64,000 bases of DNA from Streptomyces sp. WMMC940. Lineage in GTDB: Bacteria; Actinomycetota; Actinomycetes; Streptomycetales; Streptomycetaceae. The position numbers and the translations under genes were made by a program. The notes under the pieces are model-generated. The model was not told the DNA's origin, did no database searches, and worked only from the letters and a program-made list of their open reading frames with translations. Below are positions 34,777-45,670 of the stretch, piece after piece; position 1 is the stretch's first letter; every line of letters starts with the position of its first letter. Location of the stretch: NCBI RefSeq assembly GCF_027460265.1, contig NZ_JAPZBC010000001.1:2693501-2757500 (forward strand), in the 5' to 3' direction.

Positions 34777-35085
34777 GTGTGGTCGGCGAGTGGACACCGC
34801 GAGCGGGCCGAAGAGCTCGCGGGCGGCCACGACGCCTTCGCACGAGGGGCCGAGCGGCTGCCGGCGGAGGCCCGCGCATGGCGGCTCACCGAGATGCGGG
34901 AGGAGCGCGGCTACACCCAGGCGCAGGTAGCCGAGCGCATGGGCGTGAGCAAGGGGCGCGTGTCGCAGATCGAGAGCGGACAGGTGTCGGGGACCGACAT
35001 CATGGCGCGCTACATCCAGGCGCTCGGAGGCAGCCTCGTGCTGGTGGCGGTCTTCGACGACGGCGACTTGCGCAAGGTCGGGTGA
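34777..35085 (+). CDS. XRE-family HTH protein, orphan HigA-type antitoxin-like
   Basis: 102 residues from a GTG. The HTH reads TQAQVAERMGVSKGRVSQIE. The C-terminal tail SLVLVAVFDDGDLRKVG is typical of antitoxins paired with RelE/HigB-type toxins. A toxin gene would be expected directly upstream, but the 123 bp there hold only the previous terminator, so it appears orphaned. The N-terminal about 35 residues (GGHDAFARGAERLPAEARAW) are coding-like; the exact start is uncertain. Confidence 0.7.
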   Translation: MWSASGHRERAEELAGGHDAFARGAERLPAEARAWRLTEMREERGYTQAQVAERMGVSKGRVSQIESGQVSGTDIMARYIQALGGSLVLVAVFDDGDLRKVG

Positions 35086-35163
35086 AGACCGGCGGGCGCA
35101 CGCCACAGCGGCATCGCCGGCAGGGCGCCCCCGTGTCCACGTCCTGATGGACGGCACCTTGGT

Positions 35164-36753
<1,590 letters not shown>

Positions 36754-36864
36754 CAGGTCTGCCGGCCGGCGCCGGGTCGTAAGGACTGCCGAGCCTACAG
36801 CGCCTTCCCGGCAGGTTCGGCGGGCCGCTCACGGGGCCGCTCGCGGCCCGTTCAGCCGGGGCCG

Positions 36865-37518
36865 TCAGCGGGCGTGGAGCATGTAGGTGTTCTCCAGCTC
36901 GTCCTGCACGACGGTGGCCTTCTTGTCCGCCGTCCGCACGTGCATGTCCTCGTCCGGGGTGTGGGTGCGGAACCGCCAGCCCTCCGGCAGCCGCAACCGG
37001 TCGCCGAGGGAGGCCAGGGAGTCCGACGTCAGGCCCGGGTCCACGGTGTGGGAGTACGCCTGCAGCACGAACGTCCGGCCGTCGGAGTCCTCGAGGGTGT
37101 ACACGGGCCTGCCGGCCTTCAGCACGTACTCGGTGTCGCGGTCCACGGTGGTGGTCACGTAGTGCTTCCCGCCGGCCCCGGCGGAGAAGTCGACGTCCGG
37201 GGGGATGCGCACATCGGCGGCCCAGCGGGCCTCAAGGCCGTCGAACTCCTCGACGCCGCCCCAGTTGTAGGTGGTGACCTCGTCGATCGTCCAGAAGCGG
37301 GGACCGTTCAGGAAGACGGCGGGGACGCCGAACCGCGCCGCCAGGGCGCCCGCGTCCAGCGCGTTCCACTTGTCGAGGGGGCAGTCGTTGAGGCCGTAGG
37401 TGGTGTAGACGGCGCCCTTGAGGCCGCCGTTCCCGTCCGGCGAGATCAGCACGACCTCGCCGTAGCGCTCGTCGCGCATGCCGCTCAGGTGCCGGGACGG
37501 CTTCGCCGGGTCGGACAT
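36865..37518 (-). CDS. Conserved hypothetical protein
   Basis: 217 residues, soluble, acidic, no signal peptide. Blocks include GEVVLISPDGNGGLKGAVYT, CPLDKWNALDAGALAARFGV, NGPRFWTIDEVTTYNWGG and LPEGWRFRTHTPDEDMHV. It resembles proteins found widely in actinobacteria and proteobacteria without an assigned role. It is 12 bp downstream of the RsbW-like gene on the same strand, so co-transcription is likely. Confidence 0.8.
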   Translation of the reverse strand: MSDPAKPSRHLSGMRDERYGEVVLISPDGNGGLKGAVYTTYGLNDCPLDKWNALDAGALAARFGVPAVFLNGPRFWTIDEVTTYNWGGVEEFDGLEARWAADVRIPPDVDFSAGAGGKHYVTTTVDRDTEYVLKAGRPVYTLEDSDGRTFVLQAYSHTVDPGLTSDSLASLGDRLRLPEGWRFRTHTPDEDMHVRTADKKATVVQDELENTYMLHAR

Positions 37519-37530
37519 GGCTCCTCCTTG

Positions 37531-38052
37531 TCACGGCCCGTCGTCCACGGCTGCGGGAACCGTGGCGGCGGGCCAGGGCCCGCCGAGAGGCGGGCCCGGG
37601 TCGTGACGCGCGTCGTCCACTCCCTCCAGATCAGCACACCCGGAACGCGCCCGCACGCCGTCGCCGATCTCGAACCACACCGTCTTCCCGATGCCGCACT
37701 CCCTCGGGTGGGCACCCCAGACGTCCGCGAGCGCGGCGACCAGAGCGAGTCCGCGCCCCGACTCGTCGTCCGGCCCGGCGGCACGCGGGCACGGCAGCAC
37801 ATCGTTCGCGTCCGACACCTCGACCCGCAGCACGCCGTCGCCGCCCAGCACGCACCGCGCCCGCACCTCACGGCCCGGCGGGACGCGGGCGTGCCGGCAG
37901 GCGTTGGTCACCAGCTCACTGAGCAGCAGCACGGCCGTCTCGGTCAGGTCGTCGGGGAGCTTCCACTCCCGCGACTGCTCGGCCAGGAACGCGCGGGCCC
38001 GGCCCGCGCTGCGCGGGCTGCGGGGCAGCCGCCACTCGATGTGCTGATTCAT
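37531..38052 (-). CDS. RsbW-like ATP-binding protein (HATPase_c_2)
   Basis: 173 residues. GHKL ATPase motifs: N-box LLLSELVTNACRHA, G1-like VSDANDVLPCP, G2-like ESGRGLALVAALADVWG, then GIGKTVWFEIG. This short single-domain type is abundant in Streptomyces and includes anti-sigma factors and stand-alone kinases. No sigma factor is encoded nearby. It diverges from the XRE/DUF5753 regulator across 101 bp; such pairs are common in the genus and may act together. Confidence 0.85.
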   Translation of the reverse strand: MNQHIEWRLPRSPRSAGRARAFLAEQSREWKLPDDLTETAVLLLSELVTNACRHARVPPGREVRARCVLGGDGVLRVEVSDANDVLPCPRAAGPDDESGRGLALVAALADVWGAHPRECGIGKTVWFEIGDGVRARSGCADLEGVDDARHDPGPPLGGPWPAATVPAAVDDGP

Positions 38053-38153
38053 GGCTCATACGCTGCTGGCGCCGCCCCGGCCTGATGAAGTAACGACATG
38101 AGTACGCACGGTGGTTGTACCCGACGCGTACACCCGGGACGGGGAGGGCGACC

Positions 38154-38948
38154 ATGACGGAGACCTGGCGGTACTGCGGCAACCAGATCAAACTGTGGCG
38201 GACGGAGGCGGGCGTCAGCCGCGAGGAGCTCGGCAAGGAGGCCAACTACGAGTACGAGACGGTGAAGTCCATGGAGCAGGGGCGCCGCAAGCCGAGCGCC
38301 AGGCTGCTCCAGGTCGCGGACCAGATGTGCGGGGCGCAGGGGAAGCTGCTGGCGGCGCTGGAGTTCCTGAAGCCGGAGCCCTTTCCGGCGCGGGCCAAGG
38401 AGTTCATGGCCATCGAGGCGGAGGCGGTCTCCAGACACGCTTACGACGCCCTCCTTATCCCGGGGCTGCTTCAGACCGAGGAGTACGCGCGGGCGTTGAT
38501 CCGCGAGAGCCATCCGCCGCTGGACGACGAGACGGTCGAGGAGCGGGTGCGCGCACGACTGCAGCGCCAGGAGGCGCTGACGCGGAGGTCCGGCACGGTC
38601 TTCGGTTTCGTGCTCAACGAGGCGAGCCTGCGGACGATGGTCGGAGGTGAGAAGGCGATGAAGGGGCAACTGGAGCACATCCTGGAGGCGGGCGAACCGC
38701 GCAACGTGTCGGTGCAGGTCCTGCCCCGCGGCAGATGCAACGGCCTGGCGCTCAACGGCTCGATGGTCCTGCTGGAGACCGCCGAGCACGACCGCTACGC
38801 CTATGTCGAGGCACCGGAGACCGGCGCGCTCCACTCGGATCCCGGCACCGTCAGTGCGCTGACCGAGGCGCATGGAATGATCCGGATGCAGGCCCTCGGC
38901 AGCGGGGAGTCGGCGGACTTCATCAGGCAAGTGGCGGAGGAGCTATGA
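38154..38948 (+). CDS. XRE-family regulator with DUF5753 domain
   Basis: 264 residues. N-terminal HTH (GNQIKLWRTEAGVSREELGK, ETVKSMEQGRRKPSARLLQV) and C-terminal DUF5753 (DALLIPGLLQTEEYARALIR, VQVLPRGRCNGLALNGSMVL). This architecture is the WhiJ/AbaA-type regulator of Streptomyces, normally encoded beside a small DUF397 protein that modulates it. Its stop codon overlaps the DUF397 start (ATGA). Confidence 0.9.
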   Translation: MTETWRYCGNQIKLWRTEAGVSREELGKEANYEYETVKSMEQGRRKPSARLLQVADQMCGAQGKLLAALEFLKPEPFPARAKEFMAIEAEAVSRHAYDALLIPGLLQTEEYARALIRESHPPLDDETVEERVRARLQRQEALTRRSGTVFGFVLNEASLRTMVGGEKAMKGQLEHILEAGEPRNVSVQVLPRGRCNGLALNGSMVLLETAEHDRYAYVEAPETGALHSDPGTVSALTEAHGMIRMQALGSGESADFIRQVAEEL

Positions 38949-39187
38949 GCGACATACTCACGTGGTTCAAGTCCAGCTACAGCGACAGCGAGGGCGGCGA
39001 CTGCGTCGAAGTCGCCCTGGAATGGCGCAAGTCCAGCCACAGCGACAGCCAGGGCGGCGACTGCGTCGAGATGGCCGCCTGCCCCCACACCGTCCACGTC
39101 CGCGACTCCAAGCTCGGCGAGGACGGCCCGCGCTTCGCCGTCGCCGGTGCCGCGTGGACCCGCTTCCTCGGCGGTGTCTCCGCATGA
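38945..39187 (+). CDS. DUF397 protein with duplicated N-terminal motif
   Basis: 80 residues. The canonical motif W(F/R)KSSYSDSEGGDCVEVA occurs twice in tandem (WFKSSYSDSEGGDCVEVA, then EWRKSSHSDSQGGDCVEMA), followed by the usual VHVRDSK and AWTRFL. Most DUF397 proteins have one copy, so part of the domain has been duplicated. It is coupled at both ends by ATGA overlaps with the regulator and the P450. Confidence 0.9.
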   Translation: MSDILTWFKSSYSDSEGGDCVEVALEWRKSSHSDSQGGDCVEMAACPHTVHVRDSKLGEDGPRFAVAGAAWTRFLGGVSA

Positions 39188-40551
39188 CGACGAGCGCGCG
39201 CGTGCCCGGCCCCGCCGGTCTTCCCCTGCTGGGGTCGATGTTCGACCTCAAGCGGGACTCCCTCGGCACGTACCTCGCCGCCCGCCGGGCGCACGGCGAC
39301 GTCGTCCGCTTCACCGCCGGGCCCCCGGGGCTGCGGATGGAGCTGTACGCGGTGTTCTCGGCGGAGGGCGCCCAGCAGGTGCTGGCGACCGACTCGGCCA
39401 ACTTCCGCAAGGACAACGCCTTCTACCAGGAGGTCCGGGAGTCCTTCGGCAACGGGCTGCTGACCAGCCAGGACGAGGACTACCTGCGGCAGCGGCGGCT
39501 GATGCAGCCGCTTTTCACCCGCCGCCGCGTGGACGGCTACGCCTCCGCCGTCACCGAGGAGACCGCCGGTCTGCTCGACCGCTGGGCCACGGCCCCGGGC
39601 GGCACGGTGGACGTCGTCGACGAGATGACGGGGCTGGCGCTGCGGGCGGTGGCGCGCATCCTGTTCGGCACGGACGTCGAGGCGGCGGTCCCGGTCGTCG
39701 AACGCTGCTTCCCGGTCATCGGCGACTACACGCTCCGGCGCGGGTACTCCCCCGTCAACCCGCCTCGCAGCTGGCCCACTCCGGACAACCGCCGGGCCGC
39801 GTCCGCCACGGAAGAGCTGTACGGGGTGTGCGACCGGATCATCGAGGAGCGCCGCGCGGAGGGGGACGCGGCGAAGGGCGACGACCTGCTGACCCTGCTC
39901 GCCCGGGCGGAGAGCTCCGAGGACGGGGCCCTGGACGCTTCCGAGATCCGGGACCAGGTGCTGATCTTCCTGCTCGCGGGGCACGAGACGACGGCCACCT
40001 CGCTGGCGTTCGCGCTCCATCTGCTCGCCCGGCACCCGGAGCAGCAGTCCCGGGCACGTGCGGAGGCCGTGCGCATCCTGGGAGACCGCAGGCCCGAGGC
40101 GTACGACCTCGACGCGCTGCCGTACCTCACGCAGGTGCTGAAGGAGGCGATGCGGCTCTACCCGGCCGCTCCGGTCATCGGCCGCCGCGCGGTCGCCGAC
40201 GCGGTCGTCGGCGGGCACACGATCCCGGCCGGTGCGGACGTGGTCGTGGCGCCGTGGGTGACGCACCGGCACCCCCGCTACTGGGAGGACCCGGACCGCT
40301 TCGACCCGGAACGGTTCGCCCCGGGCGCGGAGAAGGACCGTCCGCGCTACGCCTGGTTCCCGTTCGGCGGCGGGCCGCGCGCCTGCATCGGCCAGCACTT
40401 CTCGATGCTGGAGTCCGTGCTCGCGCTGGCCATGATCCTGCGCGGGTACGAACTGGAGGCGGTGGACGAACGGGTCCCGGTCGACGCGGCCATCACCCTG
40501 CGCGCCAAGGGCCCGGCGCGCTGCCGGCTGCGGCCCACCGGGGGCGGGTGA
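39184..40551 (+). CDS. Cytochrome P450
   Basis: 455 residues. I-helix AGHETTATS, K-helix KEAMRLYP (ExxR), PERF motif FDPERFAP, heme loop FPFGGGPRACIGQ with the thiolate Cys. The sequence is nearer the CYP102/CYP4-like clan than the usual soluble Streptomyces P450s (long substrate-recognition region, RSWPTPDNRR). Ferredoxin and reductase are not encoded nearby. Its ATG overlaps the DUF397 stop, so it belongs to the regulator operon. Substrate unknown. Confidence 0.9.
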   Translation: MTTSARVPGPAGLPLLGSMFDLKRDSLGTYLAARRAHGDVVRFTAGPPGLRMELYAVFSAEGAQQVLATDSANFRKDNAFYQEVRESFGNGLLTSQDEDYLRQRRLMQPLFTRRRVDGYASAVTEETAGLLDRWATAPGGTVDVVDEMTGLALRAVARILFGTDVEAAVPVVERCFPVIGDYTLRRGYSPVNPPRSWPTPDNRRAASATEELYGVCDRIIEERRAEGDAAKGDDLLTLLARAESSEDGALDASEIRDQVLIFLLAGHETTATSLAFALHLLARHPEQQSRARAEAVRILGDRRPEAYDLDALPYLTQVLKEAMRLYPAAPVIGRRAVADAVVGGHTIPAGADVVVAPWVTHRHPRYWEDPDRFDPERFAPGAEKDRPRYAWFPFGGGPRACIGQHFSMLESVLALAMILRGYELEAVDERVPVDAAITLRAKGPARCRLRPTGGG

Positions 40552-40557
40552 CACCGG

Positions 40558-40719
40558 CCGCCCGAGGTCTACCCGCCGGCCCGGTCGGCTGTCCCGCTCC
40601 CGCGAATTCCGGACACGTCCGTCTGTCGGCGTCCCGGGAGCTTCCGCCGGACGACGGGTAGACCTCGGGCGGGGACGTACCAGGGACCGGTCGCTCGACG
40701 CGAGTGACCGACCCCTGGT
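40558..40719 (+). terminator. Two inverted repeats after the P450 gene
   Basis: An 18-bp perfect inverted repeat, CCGCCCGAGGTCTACCCG at 40558-40575 and its complement at 40655-40672, encloses 79 bases. A shorter imperfect hairpin follows (ACCAGGG 40679-40685 with CCCTGGT 40713-40719). Together they probably stop transcription. Further on (about 40749-40775) is a short GGGCAC hexamer run. Confidence 0.6.
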
Positions 40720-40843
40720 GCGTGGCGCACCCGGCGAGCGGCAACGGCCACGGGCACGGGCACGGGCACGGGCACCATGCCACCGGGCCCGGCCAGGACA
40801 CGGGAGATGGACGCGCCGCGCGGGGCTACGACGGCCCGGCCGC

Positions 40844-41476
40844 TCAGTTCACCCCGCGCGGCCGGAACTGGATGCTGATCCTGGCCCCCACGGCCCGGCT
40901 GGTCTTGGCCACCGCGTGCTCCCACGTCCGCTGGCAGGAGCCGCCCATGACGACGAGGTCGCCGTGGCCGAGGGCCTTGCGGACCGCTGTGCCGTGGCCG
41001 CTCCTGGGCCGGAGCGCCAGGTCGCGCGGGGTGCCGACGGAGAGGATGGCGACCAGCGTGTCCTCCCGGGAGCCCCGGCCGATGCGGTCGCCGTGCCAGG
41101 CGACGCTGTCGTGGCCGTCGCGGTAGTAGCAGAGCCCGGCCGTCACGAAGGGCTCGCCGAGTTCGGCGGCGTAGTGGGCGGTGAGCGCGTCGCGCGCCTC
41201 GGCCAGGACGGGGTGCGGCAGCGTCTCGCCCTCGCGGTAGTACGCGAGCAGCCGGGGCACGTCGACCTCCCGCTCGTACATCTGCCGCCGCTCCGCACGC
41301 CAGGGGACGCCGTCCGCCAGTTCCCGGAACAGCGCGTCGGCGCCGCTCAGCCAGCCGGGCAGGACGTCGAGCCAGGCGCCCTGGCCGAGCACCGTGCGGC
41401 GGACGTCCGTCAGCGGGCCGAGGCGGATCTCGTCGGTCTGGTCGAAGAGCGAACCCTGGAGATGGACTGACGGCAT
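40844..41476 (-). CDS. AlkB-like 2-oxoglutarate/Fe(II) dioxygenase
   Basis: 210 residues. Iron ligands WHGDRIG (HxD) and the distal His in CQRTWEHAVAK, with the 2-oxoglutarate Arg in ARISIQFRPR. YREGETLPHPVLAEARDALT and AGLCYYRDGHDSVAWHGD are typical of the actinobacterial AlkB group, which reverses alkyl damage on DNA or RNA. Start ATG 41476 is supported by the family N-terminus (LQGSLFDQ). The gene stands alone. Confidence 0.88.
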   Translation of the reverse strand: MPSVHLQGSLFDQTDEIRLGPLTDVRRTVLGQGAWLDVLPGWLSGADALFRELADGVPWRAERRQMYEREVDVPRLLAYYREGETLPHPVLAEARDALTAHYAAELGEPFVTAGLCYYRDGHDSVAWHGDRIGRGSREDTLVAILSVGTPRDLALRPRSGHGTAVRKALGHGDLVVMGGSCQRTWEHAVAKTSRAVGARISIQFRPRGVN

Positions 41477-41633
41477 GCTTCCAGCGTACCCAGGAAACCG
41501 AACGTGTGAGCTATTCGAGGGGGAGCCTGCACCGGTCTTCCGACGGGCGGCCCCGGCCGGAGCCGCCCCCGCCGAACCCGAGGGTGTCCCAAAACACGGA
41601 GCGCGTCCCGCGGCGGGCCCGTAAGCTCGCGTC

Positions 41634-42845
41634 ATGCAGGTGATCCAGTCGACCAAGCTCGCCAACGTCTGTTACGAGATCCGCGGCCCGGTGCTCGAGG
41701 AGGCGATGCGACTGGAGGCGGCCGGGCACCGCATCCTCAAGCTGAACACGGGGAACCCCGCCGCCTTCGGGTTCGAGTGCCCGCCGGCGATCCTCGAGGA
41801 CATACTGCGGAACGTGGGGGACGCCCACGGCTACGGCGACGCGAAGGGCCTGCTGAGCGCGCGCCGCGCGATCATGAGCCACTACGAGACCAAGGGCATC
41901 CAGCTCTCCGTCGAGGACATCTACCTCGGCAACGGCGTCTCCGAGCTGATCCAGATGTCGATGCAGGCCCTGCTCGACGACGGGGACGAGGTCCTGGTCC
42001 CGGCGCCGGACTATCCACTCTGGACGGCCGCCGTGTCGCTCTCCGGCGGGACGGCCGTGCACTACCGGTGCGACGAGCAGTCCGACTGGATGCCGGACCT
42101 CGCGGACATCGAGCGGAAGATCACCGACCGCACCAAGGCGATCGTGATCATCAATCCGAACAACCCCACCGGCGCCGTCTACGACGACGAGATGCTGCGC
42201 CGGCTCGCGGACATCGCCCGCCGGCACAAGCTGGTGGTGTGCTCGGACGAGATCTACGACAAGATCCTCTACGACGGCGCCACGCACACCCCGACGGCCG
42301 CGATCGCGCCGGACCTGCTGGTCCTCACCTTCAACGGCATGTCGAAGAACTACCGGGTCGCGGGCTACCGCAGCGGCTGGCTCGCGGTCTGCGGCCCCAA
42401 GGCGCACGCCGCCTCGTACATCGAGGGCCTGACGATCCTGGCGAACATGCGGCTGTGCGCCAACATGCCCGCCCAGCACGCGGTGGCCGCCGCCCTCCAG
42501 GGACGGCAGTCGATCGAGGACCTGGTGCTGCCGGGCGGGCGACTGCTGGAGCAGCGCGACGCGGCGTACGACCTGCTGACCCAGATCCCGGGCGTGACGT
42601 GCGTGAAGCCCAAGGGCGCGCTCTACCTGTTCCCGAGGCTCGACCCACAGGTCTACAAGATCAAGGACGACCGGCAGATGGTGCTGGACCTGCTCCGGGC
42701 CGAGAAGATCATGGTCGTCCACGGGACGGGCTTCAACTGGCACGAGCCGGACCACTTCCGGATCGTCACCCTGCCGAACGCGACGGACCTGGCGGACGCG
42801 GTCACCCGGATCGGGAACTTCCTGGACGGCTACAGCCAGCCCTGA
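41634..42845 (+). CDS. alaA: PLP-dependent aminotransferase, AlaA-like
   Basis: 403 residues, class I/II fold. N-terminal KLNTGNPAAFGFECPPAILE, PLP contacts INPNNPTGAVYDDE and CSDEIYDKILYDG, Schiff-base Lys in NGMSKNYRVAGYRSGW. These match glutamate-pyruvate aminotransferase AlaA (YfbQ), which makes alanine from pyruvate and glutamate. Annotation as aspartate aminotransferase is also frequent for the family. Cytosolic. Confidence 0.9.
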   Translation: MQVIQSTKLANVCYEIRGPVLEEAMRLEAAGHRILKLNTGNPAAFGFECPPAILEDILRNVGDAHGYGDAKGLLSARRAIMSHYETKGIQLSVEDIYLGNGVSELIQMSMQALLDDGDEVLVPAPDYPLWTAAVSLSGGTAVHYRCDEQSDWMPDLADIERKITDRTKAIVIINPNNPTGAVYDDEMLRRLADIARRHKLVVCSDEIYDKILYDGATHTPTAAIAPDLLVLTFNGMSKNYRVAGYRSGWLAVCGPKAHAASYIEGLTILANMRLCANMPAQHAVAAALQGRQSIEDLVLPGGRLLEQRDAAYDLLTQIPGVTCVKPKGALYLFPRLDPQVYKIKDDRQMVLDLLRAEKIMVVHGTGFNWHEPDHFRIVTLPNATDLADAVTRIGNFLDGYSQP

Positions 42846-42960
42846 CGAAGGGGACCTCCGGAGCGTGAACGGACCGGAACCTCCAGTTTCCGGACGCCAC
42901 TCAACTTTAGACGCAATCCAAGCTAGGATGGCTCCAGAGCTACTGCAGGAGGCCGTCCCC

Positions 42961-43347
42961 ATGTACGAACCGATCCGCTCCAAGTCGGTGCACTCGATGG
43001 CCGGCGAGTCCGACTTCCCCCACCGGACCCGTGAGGAGGAGCTGGACATCCAGCTCGCCGGTCATCTCGCCGCGCTCCTCGCCGTCACCGACGAACTCGG
43101 CCTCGGCACCGAGGCCGACCGCATCGCCGAGCAGGTCGGCCGGCTGCGCGGGGCACCGCCCGTCCGCCATGCCGGACTCACCGGCGCCGACCCGGCCGCC
43201 CTGCACCGCCGCGCCCTGGCCCTCGCCGGGCGCGCCCTGGTGGTCGCCGCCTCGCGCGCCGACACCGCCGCCGCGATCCTCGCCGCCGAGCGGATGGACG
43301 CGCACACCGCCGCCCTGCGCGACACGCGGCTGGTCGGCGCCCCCTGA
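42961..43347 (+). CDS. Small alpha-helical conserved hypothetical protein
   Basis: 128 residues from ATG 42961, chosen for the AGGAGG eight bases upstream; a longer frame exists but begins in the previous gene's tail. The N-terminus YEPIRSKSVHSMAGESDFPH is followed by Ala/Leu-rich helices (LDIQLAGHLAALLAVTDELG, ALHRRALALAGRALVVAASR). No membrane segment or motif of known function. It sits between the aminotransferase and PEPCK genes. Confidence 0.75.
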   Translation: MYEPIRSKSVHSMAGESDFPHRTREEELDIQLAGHLAALLAVTDELGLGTEADRIAEQVGRLRGAPPVRHAGLTGADPAALHRRALALAGRALVVAASRADTAAAILAAERMDAHTAALRDTRLVGAP

Positions 43348-43442
43348 CGGCCCCGGTCCGCGTGCCACGAGACGCGCGGACCGGGCGCCACGTACTGGCC
43401 GCCGACCGACGACGGCTGCCGGCACCGGAGGGCTTGCGGCAG

Positions 43443-43547
43443 CGGACGGCTTCGGCCAGACGACGACTACCGGCCGCGGACGCCTTCCGCCAGACGACGA
43501 CTACCGGCCGCGGGCCCGGACGGCTTCCGCCAGACGACGGCTTGCGG
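43443..43547. repeat. Degenerate tandem repeat, 34-bp unit, three copies
   Basis: Units beginning CGGACGGCTTC at 43443, CGGACGCCTTC at 43477 and CGGACGGCTTC at 43517 share GCCAGACGACG. The third is displaced by six bases. It lies in the non-coding space between a hypothetical gene and the PEPCK gene. Confidence 0.7.
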
Positions 43548-43607
43548 GAGCGGGCCTTGGTGGGAGAGCCGAGTTCACCGGCACGGTCGAACGCCGCGCG
43601 CCAAAGG

Positions 43608-43649
43608 CCGGGGCCCGCTCCGTACGCCTTTGTACGGTGCGGGCCCCGG
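43608..43649 (-). terminator. Strong terminator of the PEPCK gene
   Basis: CCGGGGCCCGC and CCGTAC pair with GTACGG and GCGGGCCCCGG (17 pairs, one T-T mismatch) around the loop GCCTTT, 20 bp after the stop codon. Confidence 0.88.
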
Positions 43650-43669
43650 TCTCAGCTCCGAGTGGGGGT

Positions 43670-45505
43670 TCAGCCCAGTCGGGCCACCAGCGCGCGGTAC
43701 TCGTCCCACAGCTCCTTCGGGGTGTGGTCACCGAAGGTGTTGAGGTGCTCGGGGACCAGCGCGGCCTCCTCGCGCCAGACGTCCGCGTCGACCTTGAGCA
43801 GGAAGTCCAGGTCCTCGTCGGCCAGCTCCAGGCCGTCGGTGTCCAGGGACTCCCGGGTGGGGAGGATGCCGATCGCGGTCTCGACGCCCTCGGCCCTGCC
43901 CTCCAGGCGCTCCACGATCCACTTCAGAACGCGGCTGTTCTCACCGAAGCCCGGCCACACGAACTTGCCGGCGTCGTTCTTGCGGAACCAGTTCACGTAG
44001 TAGATCTTCGGGAGCTTGGACTGGTCGCCCCGTGCCGAGGCGGCCTGCCCGACCTTGATCCAGTGGGCCATGTAGTCGCCCATGTTGTAACCGCAGAAGG
44101 GCAGCATCGCGAACGGGTCGCGGCGCAGCTCGCCGACCTTGCCCTCGGCGGCGGCGGTCTTCTCGGAGGCGACGTTCGCACCCAGGAAGACACCGTGCTG
44201 CCAGTCGAACGACTCCGTCACCAGCGGGACCGCGGAGGCGCGACGGCCGCCGAAGAGGATCGCCGAGATCGGCACGCCCTTCGGGTCCTCCCACTCCGGC
44301 GCGATGATCGGGCACTGCGCGGCGGGGACGGTGAAGCGGGCGTTCGGGTGTGCGGCCGGGACCCCGGACTCCGGCGTCCAGTCGTTGCCCTTCCAGTCGG
44401 TCAGGTGGGCCGGAGTGTCCTCCGTCATGCCCTCCCACCAGATGTCGTTGTCGTCGGTGAGCGCGACGTTGGTGAAGACCGCGTTGCCCCACAGGGTCTT
44501 CATGGCGTTGGCGTTGGTGTGCTCGCCGGTGCCGGGCGCGACGCCGAAGAAGCCGGCCTCGGGGTTGATCGCGTAGAGGCGGCCGTCCTCGCCGAACCGC
44601 ATCCAGGCGATGTCGTCGCCGATGGTCTCGACGGTCCAGCCGGAGATCGTGGGCTCCAGCATGGCCAGGTTCGTCTTGCCGCAGGCCGACGGGAAGGCGG
44701 CGGCCACGTACTTCGACTCGCCCTGCGGCGGGGTCAGCTTGAGGATGAGCATGTGCTCGGCGAGCCAGCCCTCGTCGCGGGCCATGACGGACGCGATGCG
44801 CAGGGCGTAGCACTTCTTGCCGAGGAGGGCGTTGCCGCCGTAGCCGGAGCCGTAGGACCAGATCTCACGGGTCTCGGGGAAGTGCGAGATGTACTTCGTG
44901 GAGTTGCACGGCCACGGCACGTCCTCCTGGCCGGGCTCCAGCGGCGCGCCGAGGGTGTGGACGGCCTTCACGAAGAAGCCGTCGGTGCCCAGCTCGTCGA
45001 GGACGGCCTGGCCCATCCGGGTCATGGTGCGCATGGCGACGGCGACGTAGGCGGAGTCGGTGATCTCGACGCCCAGCGCGGAGAGCGGCGAACCGAGGGG
45101 GCCCATGCAGAAGGGGACGACGTACATCGTCCGGCCCTTCATCGAGCCGCGGAAGATTCCCTTCTCACCGGTGAAGACGTCCCGCATCTCGGCGGGGGCC
45201 TTCCAGTGGTTCGTCGGGCCGGCGTCCTCCTCCTTCTCGGAGCAGATGAAGGTGCGGTCCTCGACGCGCGCCACGTCGGTGGGATCGGAGGCGGCGTAGT
45301 AGGAGTTCGGGCGCTTGATCGGGTCCAGCTTGCGGAACGTGCCCTTGGCGACCAGTTCCTCGGCCAGGCGGTCGTACTCGGCCTCGGACCCGTCGCACCA
45401 GACCACCCTGTCCGGCTGCGTCAGAGCTGCGATCTCGTCGACCCAGGCGATCAGTTCCTGGTGATTGGTGGGTGCGTTGCTGGGAGCCGCGATGTCGCGC
45501 GCCAC
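43670..45505 (-). CDS. pckG: Phosphoenolpyruvate carboxykinase (GTP)
   Basis: 611 residues from GTG 45505 with AGGAG five bases before it. GTP-type signature [13 protein letters not shown] (P-loop), [20 protein letters not shown] (metal site) and [12 protein letters not shown]. It converts oxaloacetate and GTP to PEP, CO2 and GDP, the first committed step of gluconeogenesis. Full length with all key motifs, monocistronic, divergent from the hemolysin III gene. Confidence 0.96.
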   Translation of the reverse strand: MARDIAAPSNAPTNHQELIAWVDEIAALTQPDRVVWCDGSEAEYDRLAEELVAKGTFRKLDPIKRPNSYYAASDPTDVARVEDRTFICSEKEEDAGPTNHWKAPAEMRDVFTGEKGIFRGSMKGRTMYVVPFCMGPLGSPLSALGVEITDSAYVAVAMRTMTRMGQAVLDELGTDGFFVKAVHTLGAPLEPGQEDVPWPCNSTKYISHFPETREIWSYGSGYGGNALLGKKCYALRIASVMARDEGWLAEHMLILKLTPPQGESKYVAAAFPSACGKTNLAMLEPTISGWTVETIGDDIAWMRFGEDGRLYAINPEAGFFGVAPGTGEHTNANAMKTLWGNAVFTNVALTDDNDIWWEGMTEDTPAHLTDWKGNDWTPESGVPAAHPNARFTVPAAQCPIIAPEWEDPKGVPISAILFGGRRASAVPLVTESFDWQHGVFLGANVASEKTAAAEGKVGELRRDPFAMLPFCGYNMGDYMAHWIKVGQAASARGDQSKLPKIYYVNWFRKNDAGKFVWPGFGENSRVLKWIVERLEGRAEGVETAIGILPTRESLDTDGLELADEDLDFLLKVDADVWREEAALVPEHLNTFGDHTPKELWDEYRALVARLG

Positions 45506-45670
45506 GATTGCTCCTAAAAGAGGGGTTTGAGGTTGTTGCCCCGTGGGGGCTGCGACCCGGATGCTTCGTAGCTGCTCATCCGGTGCCGACCGCACTCATC
45601 TGATCATCCGTGTCCGGTGCCCATATGTCCAGAGGACCTCTCACGTGAGCATTACCACTCGGGGTCCGTC

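Noticed and set aside
37531..40551. A conservon (cvn) cluster, because of an RsbW-like ATPase and a P450
   Set aside because: The roadblock, DUF742 and GTPase genes are missing, the ATPase is divergent, and the regulator is XRE/DUF5753.
43511..43516. Isolated GGGCCC hexamers elsewhere in the window as operator sites
   Set aside because: Single copies are expected by chance at this GC; only the paired GGGCCC-N2-GGGCCCA arrangement was counted.
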